A DNA stretch of 64,000 nt from Pedococcus bigeumensis. GTDB taxonomy: Bacteria > Actinomycetota > Actinomycetes > Actinomycetales > Dermatophilaceae. The notes under the pieces are model-generated. The model was not told where the DNA came from. It was given only the letters and a program-made list of their open reading frames with translations, and made no database searches. Positions within the stretch are counted from its first letter, which is position 1; each line of letters opens with the position of its first letter. Positions 37,306 to 45,679 of the stretch are shown piece by piece. Location: contig NZ_RCZM01000007.1 in NCBI RefSeq assembly GCF_006438965.1, forward strand, positions 62,001-126,000, in the 5' to 3' direction. The translations under genes and the position numbers were made by a program.

Positions 37306-38340
37306 GTGCTCATTGCACAGCGCCCCTCCCTCAGCGAAGACGTGGTTGCAGACAACCGCAGCCGCTTCGTCATCGAGCCGCTCGAGCCTGGCTTCGGCTA
37401 CACGCTCGGCAACTCCATGCGCCGCACGCTCCTCTCGAGCATCCCCGGCGCAGCCGTGACCAGCATCCGCATCGACGGTGTGCTGCACGAGTTCTCCACG
37501 ATCCCGGGGGTCAAGGAGGACGTCACCGAGATCATCCTCAACATCAAGGGCCTGGTCGTCTCCTCGGAGCACGACGAGCCGGTCGTCATGTACCTGCGCA
37601 AGCAGGGCGCGGGCGCCGTCACCGCCGCGGACATCGCGCCGCCGGCCGGTGTCGAGGTGCACAACCCCGACCTGCACATCGCCACGCTCAACGGCAAGGG
37701 CAAGATCGAGATGGAGCTGACCGTCGAGCGCGGTCGCGGCTACGTCTCGGCCAACCAGAACAAGTCCGGTGACCAGGAGATCGGCCGCATCCCGGTCGAC
37801 TCCATCTACTCGCCCGTGCTGGCCGTGACCTACAAGGTCGAGGCCACCCGTGTCGAGCAGCGGACCGACTTCGACAAGCTCATCGTCGACGTCGAGACCA
37901 AGAACTCGATGGCTCCCCGTGACGCCATGGCCTCGGCCGGCAAGACCCTGGTCGAGCTGTTCGGCCTGGCCCGCGAGCTCAACGTCGAGGCCGAGGGCAT
38001 CGACATGGGCCCGTCGCCGACCGACGCCGCCCTGGCTGCCGACCTGGCGCTGCCGATCGAGGACCTCGACCTCACCGTCCGGTCCTACAACTGCCTCAAG
38101 CGCGAGGGCATCCACACCGTGGGTGAGCTCGTGGGTCGCAGCGAGGCCGACCTGCTCGACATCCGCAACTTCGGTGCGAAGTCGATCGACGAGGTCAAGG
38201 CCAAGCTCGTGGGCATGGGTCTGGCGCTCAAGGACAGCCCGCCCGGGTTCGACCCGTCCGCCATCGCCGACAACTACGGCGACTACGACGACGACTTCGC
38301 TGACGACGGCCGCGCGCTGGCCGAAGACGAGCAGCTCTGA
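37306..38340 (+). CDS. rpoA: DNA-directed RNA polymerase subunit alpha
   Basis: 344 residues from GTG 37306 with GAAAGGA upstream. N-terminal dimerisation domain ([15 protein letters not shown]), then C-terminal domain (about 245-315) with the [11 protein letters not shown] and [11 protein letters not shown] helices contacting UP elements and activators. Acidic C-terminal tail as in actinobacteria. Confidence 0.97.
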   Translation: MLIAQRPSLSEDVVADNRSRFVIEPLEPGFGYTLGNSMRRTLLSSIPGAAVTSIRIDGVLHEFSTIPGVKEDVTEIILNIKGLVVSSEHDEPVVMYLRKQGAGAVTAADIAPPAGVEVHNPDLHIATLNGKGKIEMELTVERGRGYVSANQNKSGDQEIGRIPVDSIYSPVLAVTYKVEATRVEQRTDFDKLIVDVETKNSMAPRDAMASAGKTLVELFGLARELNVEAEGIDMGPSPTDAALAADLALPIEDLDLTVRSYNCLKREGIHTVGELVGRSEADLLDIRNFGAKSIDEVKAKLVGMGLALKDSPPGFDPSAIADNYGDYDDDFADDGRALAEDEQL

Positions 38341-38352
38341 CCAACCGCCGCT

Positions 38353-38386
38353 GACTGTTCGGCACCGCCCGTGGTGCCGAACAGTC
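38353..38386 (+). terminator. hairpin between rpoA and rplQ
   Basis: GACTGTTCGGCACC-GCCCGT-GGTGCCGAACAGTC, a perfect 14-bp stem, followed by ACAC rather than T residues. May attenuate between rpoA and rplQ or protect mRNA. Confidence 0.55.
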
Positions 38387-38409
38387 ACACACCAAGGAGA
38401 ACCTGAACC

Positions 38410-39126
38410 ATGCCTACCCCCACCAAGGGTCCCCGTCTCGGCGGCGGTCCGGCTCACGAGCGGCTGATCCTGGCCAACCTGGCCCAGTCGCTGTTCGAGC
38501 ACGACTCGATCACCACCACCGAGGCCAAGGCCAAGCGCCTTCGCCCGCTCGCCGAGCGTCTCGTGACGTTCGCCAAGCGCGGTGACCTCCACGCGCGTCG
38601 TCGCGTCCTGTCGGTCATCTCCGACAAGGGTGTCGTGCACCGTCTCTTCACCGAGATCGCGCCCGACATGGCCGAGCGTCCCGGCGGCTACACCCGCATC
38701 ACCAAGATCGGCGCCCGCAAGGGTGACAACGCCCCCATGGCCGTGATCGAGCTCGTCCGCGAGCCGTTGGCCAAGAAGGCGACCGTCAAGGAGGCGGAGG
38801 CTGCCACCAGGCGGTCCGCCAAGCAGGCCGAGGCCAAGGAGGCCGCGGTCGAGACCAAGGCCGCCGAGGACAAGGCTTCCGAAGACGTGGCCAAGGCTGA
38901 CAACGCGACCGACACCACCGAGGCAGCCGTCGAGCTGCCCAAGGGTGCCATCGCCGCGAACGAGGACGGCTCCTCGCCCGACGACGCCTACGTCGTCAAG
39001 GGCAACGCCGACTCCGGCAAGTACCACGAGGCCGATGGCCAGTGGTTCGAGCAGACCCACGCCGAGTTCTGGTTCAAGTCCGCCGATGACGCTGAGGCCG
39101 CTGGCTTCACCAAGGCCGGCGCCTGA
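38410..39126 (+). CDS. rplQ: 50S ribosomal protein L17 with extra C-terminal domain
   Basis: 238 residues, against about 120 for minimal L17. Residues 1-118 are canonical ([12 protein letters not shown] to M-A-V-I-E-L-V). Residues about 119-180 are Ala/Lys/Glu-rich. Residues about 185-238 form the same domain as the L4 tail: [23 protein letters not shown] and A-E-A-A-G-F. Last gene of the alpha operon; a bidirectional terminator follows. Confidence 0.95.
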   Translation: MPTPTKGPRLGGGPAHERLILANLAQSLFEHDSITTTEAKAKRLRPLAERLVTFAKRGDLHARRRVLSVISDKGVVHRLFTEIAPDMAERPGGYTRITKIGARKGDNAPMAVIELVREPLAKKATVKEAEAATRRSAKQAEAKEAAVETKAAEDKASEDVAKADNATDTTEAAVELPKGAIAANEDGSSPDDAYVVKGNADSGKYHEADGQWFEQTHAEFWFKSADDAEAAGFTKAGA

Positions 39127-39150
39127 CCCAGGCCAGCCACCCGGCACACC

Positions 39151-39190
39151 GAAAGGGCCGTTCACCGCTCACGTGGTGAACGGCCCTTTC
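39151..39190. terminator. bidirectional terminator between rplQ and the MFS gene
   Basis: GAAAGGGCCGTTCACC-GCTCACGT-GGTGAACGGCCCTTTC, a perfect 16-bp stem with A/T-rich outer ends on both sides. It serves two convergent genes. Confidence 0.88.
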
Positions 39191-39211
39191 GGGTGCTCTC
39201 GGCGGGGACGC

Positions 39212-40399
39212 TCAGGCGGAGGTATGCCGCGCGGCCGGCTCGGCACGGAAGACACCGGCCAAGGGCAGGATCAGCAGGACCAGGACCATGGGGACGGCGA
39301 ACCCGAGGCGCAGGTTGTCCTGACCGACAGCGCCCGTCAGGACCGCGCCGAGGAGCCCACCGACATAGTTGAACTGGTTGAACCGGGCGATGACCGCGTC
39401 GACGCGGGCTCGACGGCTGGCCTCGTCGACTCCCGTGCCCGCCACCACTGCGGCAGCCGAGAAGCTCAACGGTGCAATGACGGCCACCGAGGCGCCGACG
39501 ATGGTGAATCCGACCACGGCCAACGGCCAGGTGGGGGAGAAGACGACCACGGCGAGGCCGAGGCACGCCACAACGGCGCCCACGCGGAGCAGGCGCACCG
39601 ACCCGAACCGGTCGACGAGCCCGTCGCCGACCAGGCGGGTGGCGCCGCTCGCGAGGAGGTAGGGCAAAGTCGCCATGGGCAGCAGCCAGCCGGGTGCGCC
39701 GTGGGCGGCCTTGAGGAACACCGGTCCCCACGTCGTTGCCGCGGTGTCGACCATGTAGAACAGCACCATGGCGGCTCCGATGAGGCCGATCCGGCGCCAG
39801 GGGATGTCGACGGCGACCGTCGGGGGCGCATCGGCACCGGCGGTCTGTTCCGGCGGGAGCAGGGGCGCCCGCAGCATCACGAGGGCGACCACGGCGAGCG
39901 GGAGCAGGCTGGCCGTGATGCTGAGGTTGCTCGCGGCGATGGCGATGACGCTGCCCACGATGCCGCCCAAGGTCCAGGCGCCGTGGAAGGACGGCAGGAT
40001 CGTGCGACCCCAGCGGTGCTCCAGTGCCACGGCCTGCATGTTGGACGCGGCATCCACGCCGCCGAGACCGAGGCCGTAGACCGCCAGGCCGGCGATGGCA
40101 ACGGGCCTGGTCGGCGCCACGGCGACCAGCGCCAGTCCGATCGCGATGAGGGTGAAGGCGACCCGCAGGACGTGGGCGCTCCCACCGCGCTTGGCGCCTG
40201 CCTCGGCAAGCACCGAACCGGCTCCGGCCAGCAGCACGACCATCAGCAACAGTGCGGTGACGAACAGCTCCGAGAGGTCCCACCGTTCCTGGAAGCGCGG
40301 TAACCGGGTGGTGACGGAGATGAAGAGCAGGCCCTGCACCGCGAACGCGCCGGCGATCCCGAGGCGGTGGCTGCGCAGGATCGTCGCGTCGGTGGTCAT
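39212..40399 (-). CDS. MFS transporter
   Basis: 395 residues from ATG 40399; GTG 40405 would add two. About twelve hydrophobic segments, including A-G-A-F-A-V-Q-G-L-L-F-I-S-V near the N-terminus and V-Y-G-L-G-L-G-G-V-D-A-A-S-N in the middle, a plan seen in FucP/YfiS-type MFS proteins. Substrate unknown. It sits in opposite orientation between rplQ and truA, which are usually adjacent. Its last codons (A-A-R-H-T) include a GGTATGCCGCGCGG element. Confidence 0.78.
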   Translation of the reverse strand: MTTDATILRSHRLGIAGAFAVQGLLFISVTTRLPRFQERWDLSELFVTALLLMVVLLAGAGSVLAEAGAKRGGSAHVLRVAFTLIAIGLALVAVAPTRPVAIAGLAVYGLGLGGVDAASNMQAVALEHRWGRTILPSFHGAWTLGGIVGSVIAIAASNLSITASLLPLAVVALVMLRAPLLPPEQTAGADAPPTVAVDIPWRRIGLIGAAMVLFYMVDTAATTWGPVFLKAAHGAPGWLLPMATLPYLLASGATRLVGDGLVDRFGSVRLLRVGAVVACLGLAVVVFSPTWPLAVVGFTIVGASVAVIAPLSFSAAAVVAGTGVDEASRRARVDAVIARFNQFNYVGGLLGAVLTGAVGQDNLRLGFAVPMVLVLLILPLAGVFRAEPAARHTSA

Positions 40400-40507
40400 C
40401 GTCACGTCGCCACTCTCGCAGAGCAGCGCTCGCGATGGGTCGCAGACGCTCGTTCTGCCCTGGACCGCGGCCGCAGCGCTGGCAGTGCAGCTCGCTAGGG
40501 TGGCGCC

Positions 40508-41392
40508 ATGGAGCGGGACGGGCAGCGTGGGGAGCCGGTCACGCCGCTGCGGATCCGCCTCGACTTCGGCTACGACGGCACTGACTTCTCCGGCTGGGCA
40601 ACCCAGCCCGGGCTGCGGACGGTCGAGGGCACCCTGTCCGCCGCCCTGACCACCATCCTGCGGGCCGACCAGCCAGTGCGGCTGACGGTGGCCGGCCGGA
40701 CCGACGCGGGCGTCCATGCACGGGGTCAGGTCGCCCACCTGGACCCCGACCCAGCCGCCTGGGCGGCGCTGCCCGGACGCTCCTCACGCACGCCCGAGCA
40801 GGCGGCCCTCAGCCGGCTGCGCGGCATCCTCCCGGCCGACATCGGCGTGCGCGCCGTTGCGGTAGCCGCCGATGGCTTCGAGGCACGGTTCGCGGCCCTG
40901 CAGCGCCGCTATCTATACCGGCTGGCCGACCAACCTCAGCTGGCTGACCCGCTACGTCGGCGGGAGACTGTCATCCTCAAGCGCGACCGTGACCGTGCGC
41001 TCGACGTCGACGCAATGCATGCCGCAGCGCAGAAGCTGTTGGGGCTCAACGACTTCGGGGCGTTCTGCAAGCGGCGTGAGGGTGCCACGACGGTGCGCAC
41101 CCTGCTCGACTACTCGTGGCGCCGCGGGCCTGACGGCGCCCTCGAGGCGACCGTGGTGGCTGACGCGTTCTGCCACTCGATGGTGCGCTCGCTCGTCGGC
41201 GCGGTCGTGCCGGTGGGAGAAGGGCGCAGGGGGGTCGACTGGCCCGCCGAGGTCATGCGCGCTGCGGTGCGGGACGCCGCGGTCGTGGTGATGCCCCCGC
41301 ACGGCCTCTCGTTGGAGGAGGTCGTCTACCCCGACGACGCGGGGCTGGCCGTCCGCGCCAGGGAGTCGCGGGTCCGGCGCACCCTCGGCTGA
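40508..41392 (+). CDS. truA: tRNA pseudouridine(38-40) synthase
   Basis: 294 residues from ATG 40508. Catalytic Asp66 in A-G-R-T-D-A-G-V-H-A; further family motifs R-R-Y-L-Y-R and F-C-H-S-M-V-R-S-L-V-G. Isomerises U38-U40 in tRNA anticodon stems. Probably has its own promoter in the 108-bp gap shared with the divergent MFS gene. Confidence 0.93.
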   Translation: MERDGQRGEPVTPLRIRLDFGYDGTDFSGWATQPGLRTVEGTLSAALTTILRADQPVRLTVAGRTDAGVHARGQVAHLDPDPAAWAALPGRSSRTPEQAALSRLRGILPADIGVRAVAVAADGFEARFAALQRRYLYRLADQPQLADPLRRRETVILKRDRDRALDVDAMHAAAQKLLGLNDFGAFCKRREGATTVRTLLDYSWRRGPDGALEATVVADAFCHSMVRSLVGAVVPVGEGRRGVDWPAEVMRAAVRDAAVVVMPPHGLSLEEVVYPDDAGLAVRARESRVRRTLG

Positions 41393-41409
41393 GCAGCGGT
41401 GTCTGTTTC

Positions 41410-41961
41410 CTACGCGTCCACGGGCAGCGGCGGCCCGACGACCTCGAGCCCGTACCTGGGTCCAACGGCATTCCAGCGCGGGATCTCGTCCGCCATGGGT
41501 CGCCCGTCCGCGCCAGGGAGCCGGAGCTCCAGCGCGGGCAGCCCCACCTCGTCGTAGAGCCCGAAGATGTGGCCCGGGTCGGCCAGGCCGAGGAAGCGCA
41601 CCGGTCGGTCGCCCGTGATGCGGAAGGCGTGGGGGAGCATCGGCGGCAGCCAGATGAAGTCACCCTCGGTCAGGTGGAAGACCTCGTCGCCGGCTCGGTA
41701 GGTCATGGTCCCGTCGAGGAGGAAGAACGCCTCGGCTTCGCGGTGGTGACGATGCAGGGGAGTCGCGATCCCAGGAGGCTGGGTGACCAGGGCGACGCCG
41801 AGCGTTCCGTCGGACTCCTCCGCGGTCAGCAGGTGCTCGAACAACGAGCCCATCGCCCAGGTTCCGCGTCCCGTGCCCCTGGGTCGGAAGACGGCCCGCG
41901 GCAGGGCTGCCACCTCCGCGGCGGGGCGAGGTGTGGTGGCGGTGGACTGCGTCTCGGTCAT
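41410..41961 (-). CDS. cupin domain protein (quercetinase/pirin-like single cupin)
   Basis: 183 residues from ATG 41961, chosen because GGGAGGAA lies 6 bp upstream; an ATG at 41985 lacks such a site. Single cupin barrel with metal motif H-R-H-H-R-E-A-E-A-F-F-L-L-D-G (two His, Glu) and the second motif P-P-M-L-P-H-A-F-R (His). Likely a metal-dependent dioxygenase or small-molecule binding protein. Divergent from a TetR gene that probably controls it. Confidence 0.72.
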   Translation of the reverse strand: MTETQSTATTPRPAAEVAALPRAVFRPRGTGRGTWAMGSLFEHLLTAEESDGTLGVALVTQPPGIATPLHRHHREAEAFFLLDGTMTYRAGDEVFHLTEGDFIWLPPMLPHAFRITGDRPVRFLGLADPGHIFGLYDEVGLPALELRLPGADGRPMADEIPRWNAVGPRYGLEVVGPPLPVDA

Positions 41962-41994
41962 GGTGTTTCCTCCCGAACGATTCATCCGAAGCAG

Positions 41995-42006
41995 ATTCGG
42001 GCGAAT
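41995..42006. promoter_or_regulatory. candidate TetR operator
   Basis: ATTCG-GG-CGAAT, a perfect 12-bp palindrome in the 63-bp gap between the divergent cupin and TetR genes. A related half ATTCATCCGAA lies beside it. Confidence 0.5.
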
Positions 42007-42024
42007 ATTGGTACGGTAGGCCCA

Positions 42025-42672
42025 ATGAACGACACCGTCAAGCCTCGGCGCTACACCTCGCCCGTCCGCGCCGAGCGAGCTGCCCGCACCCGTCGGCAGG
42101 TCCTGGCCGCGGCGCGAGACCTGTTGTCGGACAACGGATATGACGCCACCACCGTGGCGCAGATCGCTGCGCGGGCGAGGGTGTCCGTCGACACCGTCTA
42201 CAGCAGCGTGGGGCGCAAGCCCGAGCTCGTGGTGGCCGTCATCGACATGGTGCTGGGCTCCTCGAACGAGCCGATCCCGGCGGCGGAGCGCGACTACGTC
42301 CGCGCGATCCGTGCGGCAACCACCGGCCGCCAGAAGCTGGAGTTGTATGCCGAGTCCCTCCGGACCCTGGTTCCCCGCACCGCCCCACTCCTCGAGGCGT
42401 TGCGGCGGGCGGGGGAGGCCGACCCCGAGGCGGCCAGGGCCTGGTCGATGGTGATGGACCGTCGAGCCGCGAACATGATGCTGATGGCTGCCGACCTGAG
42501 GGCCACGGGCGACCTGCGAGCCGACCTCACCGACCGCGAGGTCGCCGACATCATCTGGTCGACGAACTCACCCGACTACTGGCTGCTGCTGCACTCGCGG
42601 GGATGGACCGCGAAGCGCTACGCGGAGCTGCTGGACGACCTGTGGTACCGCCTGCTCCTCGAACGCGAGTAG
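42025..42672 (+). CDS. TetR/AcrR family transcriptional regulator
   Basis: 215 residues from ATG 42025. N-terminal helix-turn-helix (about 19-65): R-R-Q-V-L-A-A-A-R-D-L-L-S-D-N-G-Y-D-A-T-T-V and A-R-V-S-V-D-T-V-Y. The C-terminal ligand domain is not diagnostic. Likely represses the cupin gene and itself. The upstream open frame is a shadow of the cupin gene. Confidence 0.85.
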   Translation: MNDTVKPRRYTSPVRAERAARTRRQVLAAARDLLSDNGYDATTVAQIAARARVSVDTVYSSVGRKPELVVAVIDMVLGSSNEPIPAAERDYVRAIRAATTGRQKLELYAESLRTLVPRTAPLLEALRRAGEADPEAARAWSMVMDRRAANMMLMAADLRATGDLRADLTDREVADIIWSTNSPDYWLLLHSRGWTAKRYAELLDDLWYRLLLERE

Positions 42673-42709
42673 CCCTCGACGCGCCCGGCCGAGTCCGGCG
42701 TCGCGAGGG
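42673..42709. terminator. candidate terminator between TetR and a convergent gene
   Basis: CCCTCGACGC pairs with GCGTCG-CG-AGGG (2-nt bulge), with an inner CCGG/CCGG. Only weak support. Confidence 0.4.
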
Positions 42710-42729
42710 CCGTGGGTGCGGGCGAGCGG

Positions 42730-43629
42730 TCAGCTGATGGCGGCGTAGCCGAGCGAGTCGTGGATGGCGAGGCCGGCGAAGGCGGGCGAGGCGGCGAAGG
42801 CGTCCCGCACCTGGGCGAGCTGGCTGTCCATCTGGGCCAGCGTCATGCCGTGGAACGTCTGCTTGACCTCGGTCGGGTCGGTGCCGAGGAAGTTCGTCTC
42901 CTGGCCTATCCGGACCGGGCGACCGAGCTGTCCGCCTGCCGCGACCTCCGCCGACGCCAGGGCGATCGTGCCGTCGGGGCCATCCGCGTGGTTGCGGTAG
43001 GCCATGACTGCCACGGCCTCGGTGCGCCGCATGATCTCACGGTCCAGCGTCGAGCCGTTGGCGGCGATCTCGTCGAACCAGAACGGGATGTCGGCCTCGA
43101 TCGGCGCGCCTGCCGCAGCGGTGTGCAGCCTGTCGAGGGTGGCGAGGTACTTCGTGATGACGGCCTTGCGATTCTTGGTCCAGGCGGCCGTCGTGTAGGG
43201 CTCGATGTCGACATGGACCCCGGTGAACAGCCCCGTGGCCAGTGCCGGCTGCAGCCAGTTGGTGACCACCCAGGCCGGGTTGTCGACCCAGCCGGGATCG
43301 CCGCCGAGGGCATCCACGCGGATCCCCGCGGCATCGGCCAGGGCGACTAGCTGCTGGAGCTCGGCGAGCTTCGGCGAGCTGTCCACGTGCGGGGGGACGG
43401 CGGCATACAGCTGGCCGATCTCGCGGGACGTGGCGAGAGTGACGACCGACTGCGGGTCGGAGGTGTCCCAGACCCACATGGCTCGCTCGGCGGCCGGTCG
43501 AGCCGCGCGGTCCACCGCCTCGGCGGACGCGGCCATCGCCTGGCCTGCCACCGTCACGCCCACGGCACCGAGGATCGCCACGAGGGCGACCATAGCCACG
43601 AGGCGGGCGGGTGAGGTGGAGCGGGGCAC
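42730..43629 (-). CDS. secreted protein of unknown function, TIM-barrel-like
   Basis: 299 residues from GTG 43629 with AAAGGA upstream. Signal peptide about residues 1-35 (L-V-A-M-V-A-L-V-A-I-L-G-A-V-G-V-T-V, cleavage near A-M-A-A-S-A). The mature part reads like an alpha/beta barrel: R-A-M-W-V-W-D-T, G-V-H-V-D-I-E-P-Y (possible acid pair), A-D-I-P-F-W-F-D-E and V-A-V-M-A-Y-R-N-H. Such motifs occur in glycoside-hydrolase-like folds, but I cannot assign a family or substrate. Confidence 0.7.
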   Translation of the reverse strand: MPRSTSPARLVAMVALVAILGAVGVTVAGQAMAASAEAVDRAARPAAERAMWVWDTSDPQSVVTLATSREIGQLYAAVPPHVDSSPKLAELQQLVALADAAGIRVDALGGDPGWVDNPAWVVTNWLQPALATGLFTGVHVDIEPYTTAAWTKNRKAVITKYLATLDRLHTAAAGAPIEADIPFWFDEIAANGSTLDREIMRRTEAVAVMAYRNHADGPDGTIALASAEVAAGGQLGRPVRIGQETNFLGTDPTEVKQTFHGMTLAQMDSQLAQVRDAFAASPAFAGLAIHDSLGYAAIS

Positions 43630-43692
43630 GGAATGTCCTTTCGGGGTGACTTGTCCATGGTCGCGGGTCCAGACCCGTGCTCCCTGCCAACT

Positions 43693-43720
43693 TTGACAAG
43701 CCTTTACCAAGGTCTAGTCC
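43693..43720 (+). promoter_or_regulatory. candidate promoter of the ABC-F gene
   Basis: Perfect TTGACA (43693-43698), 16-bp spacer, TAGTCC (43715-43720). Gives a leader of about 65 nt containing a hairpin at 43763-43784. Confidence 0.35.
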
Positions 43721-43790
43721 CTTCGTCCGGCCTCGCCTGTCCAGACAACTGAGATGACGCGGAAGGGTCGCGTGACGCACCCTTGACCCC

Positions 43791-45527
43791 GTGGGACACC
43801 TCGACATCAACACCGTGAACTTCAGCCTGCCCGACGGCAGGCAGCTGCTGAGCGACGTCTCGCTGCGCGTGGGGGAGGGCGCGAAGGTCGCGCTCATCGG
43901 TCCCAACGGCACCGGCAAGACGACGCTCGGCCGGATCATCGCCGGCGACCTGGCCGCCCACGAGGGGGCCGTCACCCGCTCCGGCGGGCTCGGCGTGATG
44001 CGCCAGTTCGTCGGGCAGGTGCGCGACGAGTCGACGGTGCGCGACCTGCTTCTGTCGGTGGCGCCCGACCCGCTGCGCAACGCCGCGGCCGAGATCGACC
44101 GCACCGAGATGCTGATGATGGAGCGCGACAGCGAGGCCGACCAGATGGCCTACGCGCACGCACTGGTCACGTGGGGCGACGTGGGCGGCTACGACTACGA
44201 GACCCTCTGGGATGTCTGCACCGTGGCGGCCCTCGGTATGCCGTTCGACAACGCCCAGTGGCGCAAGGTCACCACCCTCTCGGGCGGCGAGCAGAAGCGG
44301 GTGGTCCTCGAGGCGCTGCTGCGTGGTCCCGAGGAGGTGCTGCTGCTCGACGAGCCGGACAACTACCTCGACGTGCCGGCCAAGCGGTGGCTGGAGGACC
44401 AGCTCATCGCCTCGCCCAAGACGGTGCTCTTCGTCAGCCACGACCGGGAGCTGCTCAACCGGGTGGCCACCAGGGTCGCCACCCTCGAGCCCGGGGGCGC
44501 CGGATCGACCCTGTGGGTGCACCCCGGCAGGTTCTCGACCTACCAGCAGGCCCGCGAGGACCGGAACTCGCGCCTCGAGGAGCTGCGCCGTCGCTGGGAC
44601 GAGGAGCACCAGAAGATCATCGACCTGGTCCAGATGCTCAAGGTCAAGGCCAAGTACAACGACGGCATGGCGCCTCGGTACCACGCCGCCCAGACCCGGC
44701 TGCGCAAGTTCGAGGAGGTCGGCCCCCCGCAGGAGACTCCGTTGCGCCAGAAGGTCAACATGCGGCTCAAGGGCGGTCGCACGGCCAAGCGCGCCGTCAT
44801 CGCCGAACGCCTGGAGCTGAGCGCAGGAGCTCCCGCCGCGGGTGCCGATCGGCCCGCAGGCCCCTCGGCCAATGGGGCCCTGATGAAGCCGTTCGACCTC
44901 GAGATCTGGTTCGGCGAACGCGTCGCTGTGCTGGGCAGCAACGGCTCCGGCAAGTCGCACTTCCTCCGCCTCGTCGCATGTGGTGGCAGCGACCCCGATG
45001 CCGAGCACCGTCCGGTCGGGGACCTCCAGCCGACGCCGGTGACCCACACGGGTCGGCTCCGGCTGGGCTCACGGGTCCGTCCCGGGTGGTTCGCCCAGAC
45101 CCATGAGCAGCCCGCCCTGCTCGGCCGCACCCTGCTGGAGATCCTGCACCGCGGCGACGAGCACCGGACCGGACGGCCCCGCGAAGAGGCGGCCCGCGTG
45201 CTGGACCGCTACGGCCTGGCCCGCGCGAGCGAGCAGACCTTCGAGTCGCTCTCGGGTGGCCAGCAGGCGCGGTTCCAGATCCTGCTGCTCGAGCTGTCCG
45301 GAGCGACCTGCCTGCTGCTGGACGAGCCGACCGACAACCTCGACCTGCACTCCGCCGAAGCCCTGGAGCAGGGGCTCGAGGCCTTCGAGGGAACCGTCAT
45401 CGCGGTCACCCACGACCGGTGGTTCGCCCGGGGCTTCGACCGCTTCCTGGTGTTCGGTGCCGACGGTCGCGTGTACGAGTCGGACGAACCGGTGTGGGAC
45501 GAAGGCCGGGTCGCCCGCGCTCGCTGA
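43791..45527 (+). CDS. ABC-F family ATPase
   Basis: 578 residues from GTG 43791. Two ATPase domains and no membrane segments. Domain 1: P-loop G-P-N-G-T-G-K-T-T (about 38-46), signature L-S-G-G-E-Q-K-R, Walker B L-L-L-D-E-P-D-N-Y-L-D. A charged coiled linker (about 250-330) matches the P-site tRNA-interacting region of ABC-F proteins. Domain 2: G-S-N-G-S-G-K-S, L-S-G-G-Q-Q-A-R and L-L-L-D-E-P-T-D-N-L-D. Such proteins act on the ribosome as translation factors or antibiotic-protection factors; which applies is not decided by sequence. Confidence 0.88.
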   Translation: MGHLDINTVNFSLPDGRQLLSDVSLRVGEGAKVALIGPNGTGKTTLGRIIAGDLAAHEGAVTRSGGLGVMRQFVGQVRDESTVRDLLLSVAPDPLRNAAAEIDRTEMLMMERDSEADQMAYAHALVTWGDVGGYDYETLWDVCTVAALGMPFDNAQWRKVTTLSGGEQKRVVLEALLRGPEEVLLLDEPDNYLDVPAKRWLEDQLIASPKTVLFVSHDRELLNRVATRVATLEPGGAGSTLWVHPGRFSTYQQAREDRNSRLEELRRRWDEEHQKIIDLVQMLKVKAKYNDGMAPRYHAAQTRLRKFEEVGPPQETPLRQKVNMRLKGGRTAKRAVIAERLELSAGAPAAGADRPAGPSANGALMKPFDLEIWFGERVAVLGSNGSGKSHFLRLVACGGSDPDAEHRPVGDLQPTPVTHTGRLRLGSRVRPGWFAQTHEQPALLGRTLLEILHRGDEHRTGRPREEAARVLDRYGLARASEQTFESLSGGQQARFQILLLELSGATCLLLDEPTDNLDLHSAEALEQGLEAFEGTVIAVTHDRWFARGFDRFLVFGADGRVYESDEPVWDEGRVARAR

Positions 45528-45536
45528 GGTCTGGGT

Positions 45537-45580
45537 CTTTGAAGGATCCGCCACGCCCGAACGTGGCGGATCCTTCAAAG
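45537..45580. terminator. bidirectional-looking terminator after the ABC-F gene
   Basis: CTTTGAAGGATCCGCCACG-CCCGAA-CGTGGCGGATCCTTCAAAG: perfect 19-bp arms with A/T-rich outer ends. Nine bases after the stop. Confidence 0.9.
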
Positions 45581-45679
45581 ACCGCGCATCGACGGTAGAT
45601 CTCGACGCGCGCTCAAGGGCGAGCGGGAATACATTGCCAAGGTTCCCCCTCCTTGCTGGCTGACCAGGACGGTGCTGTC

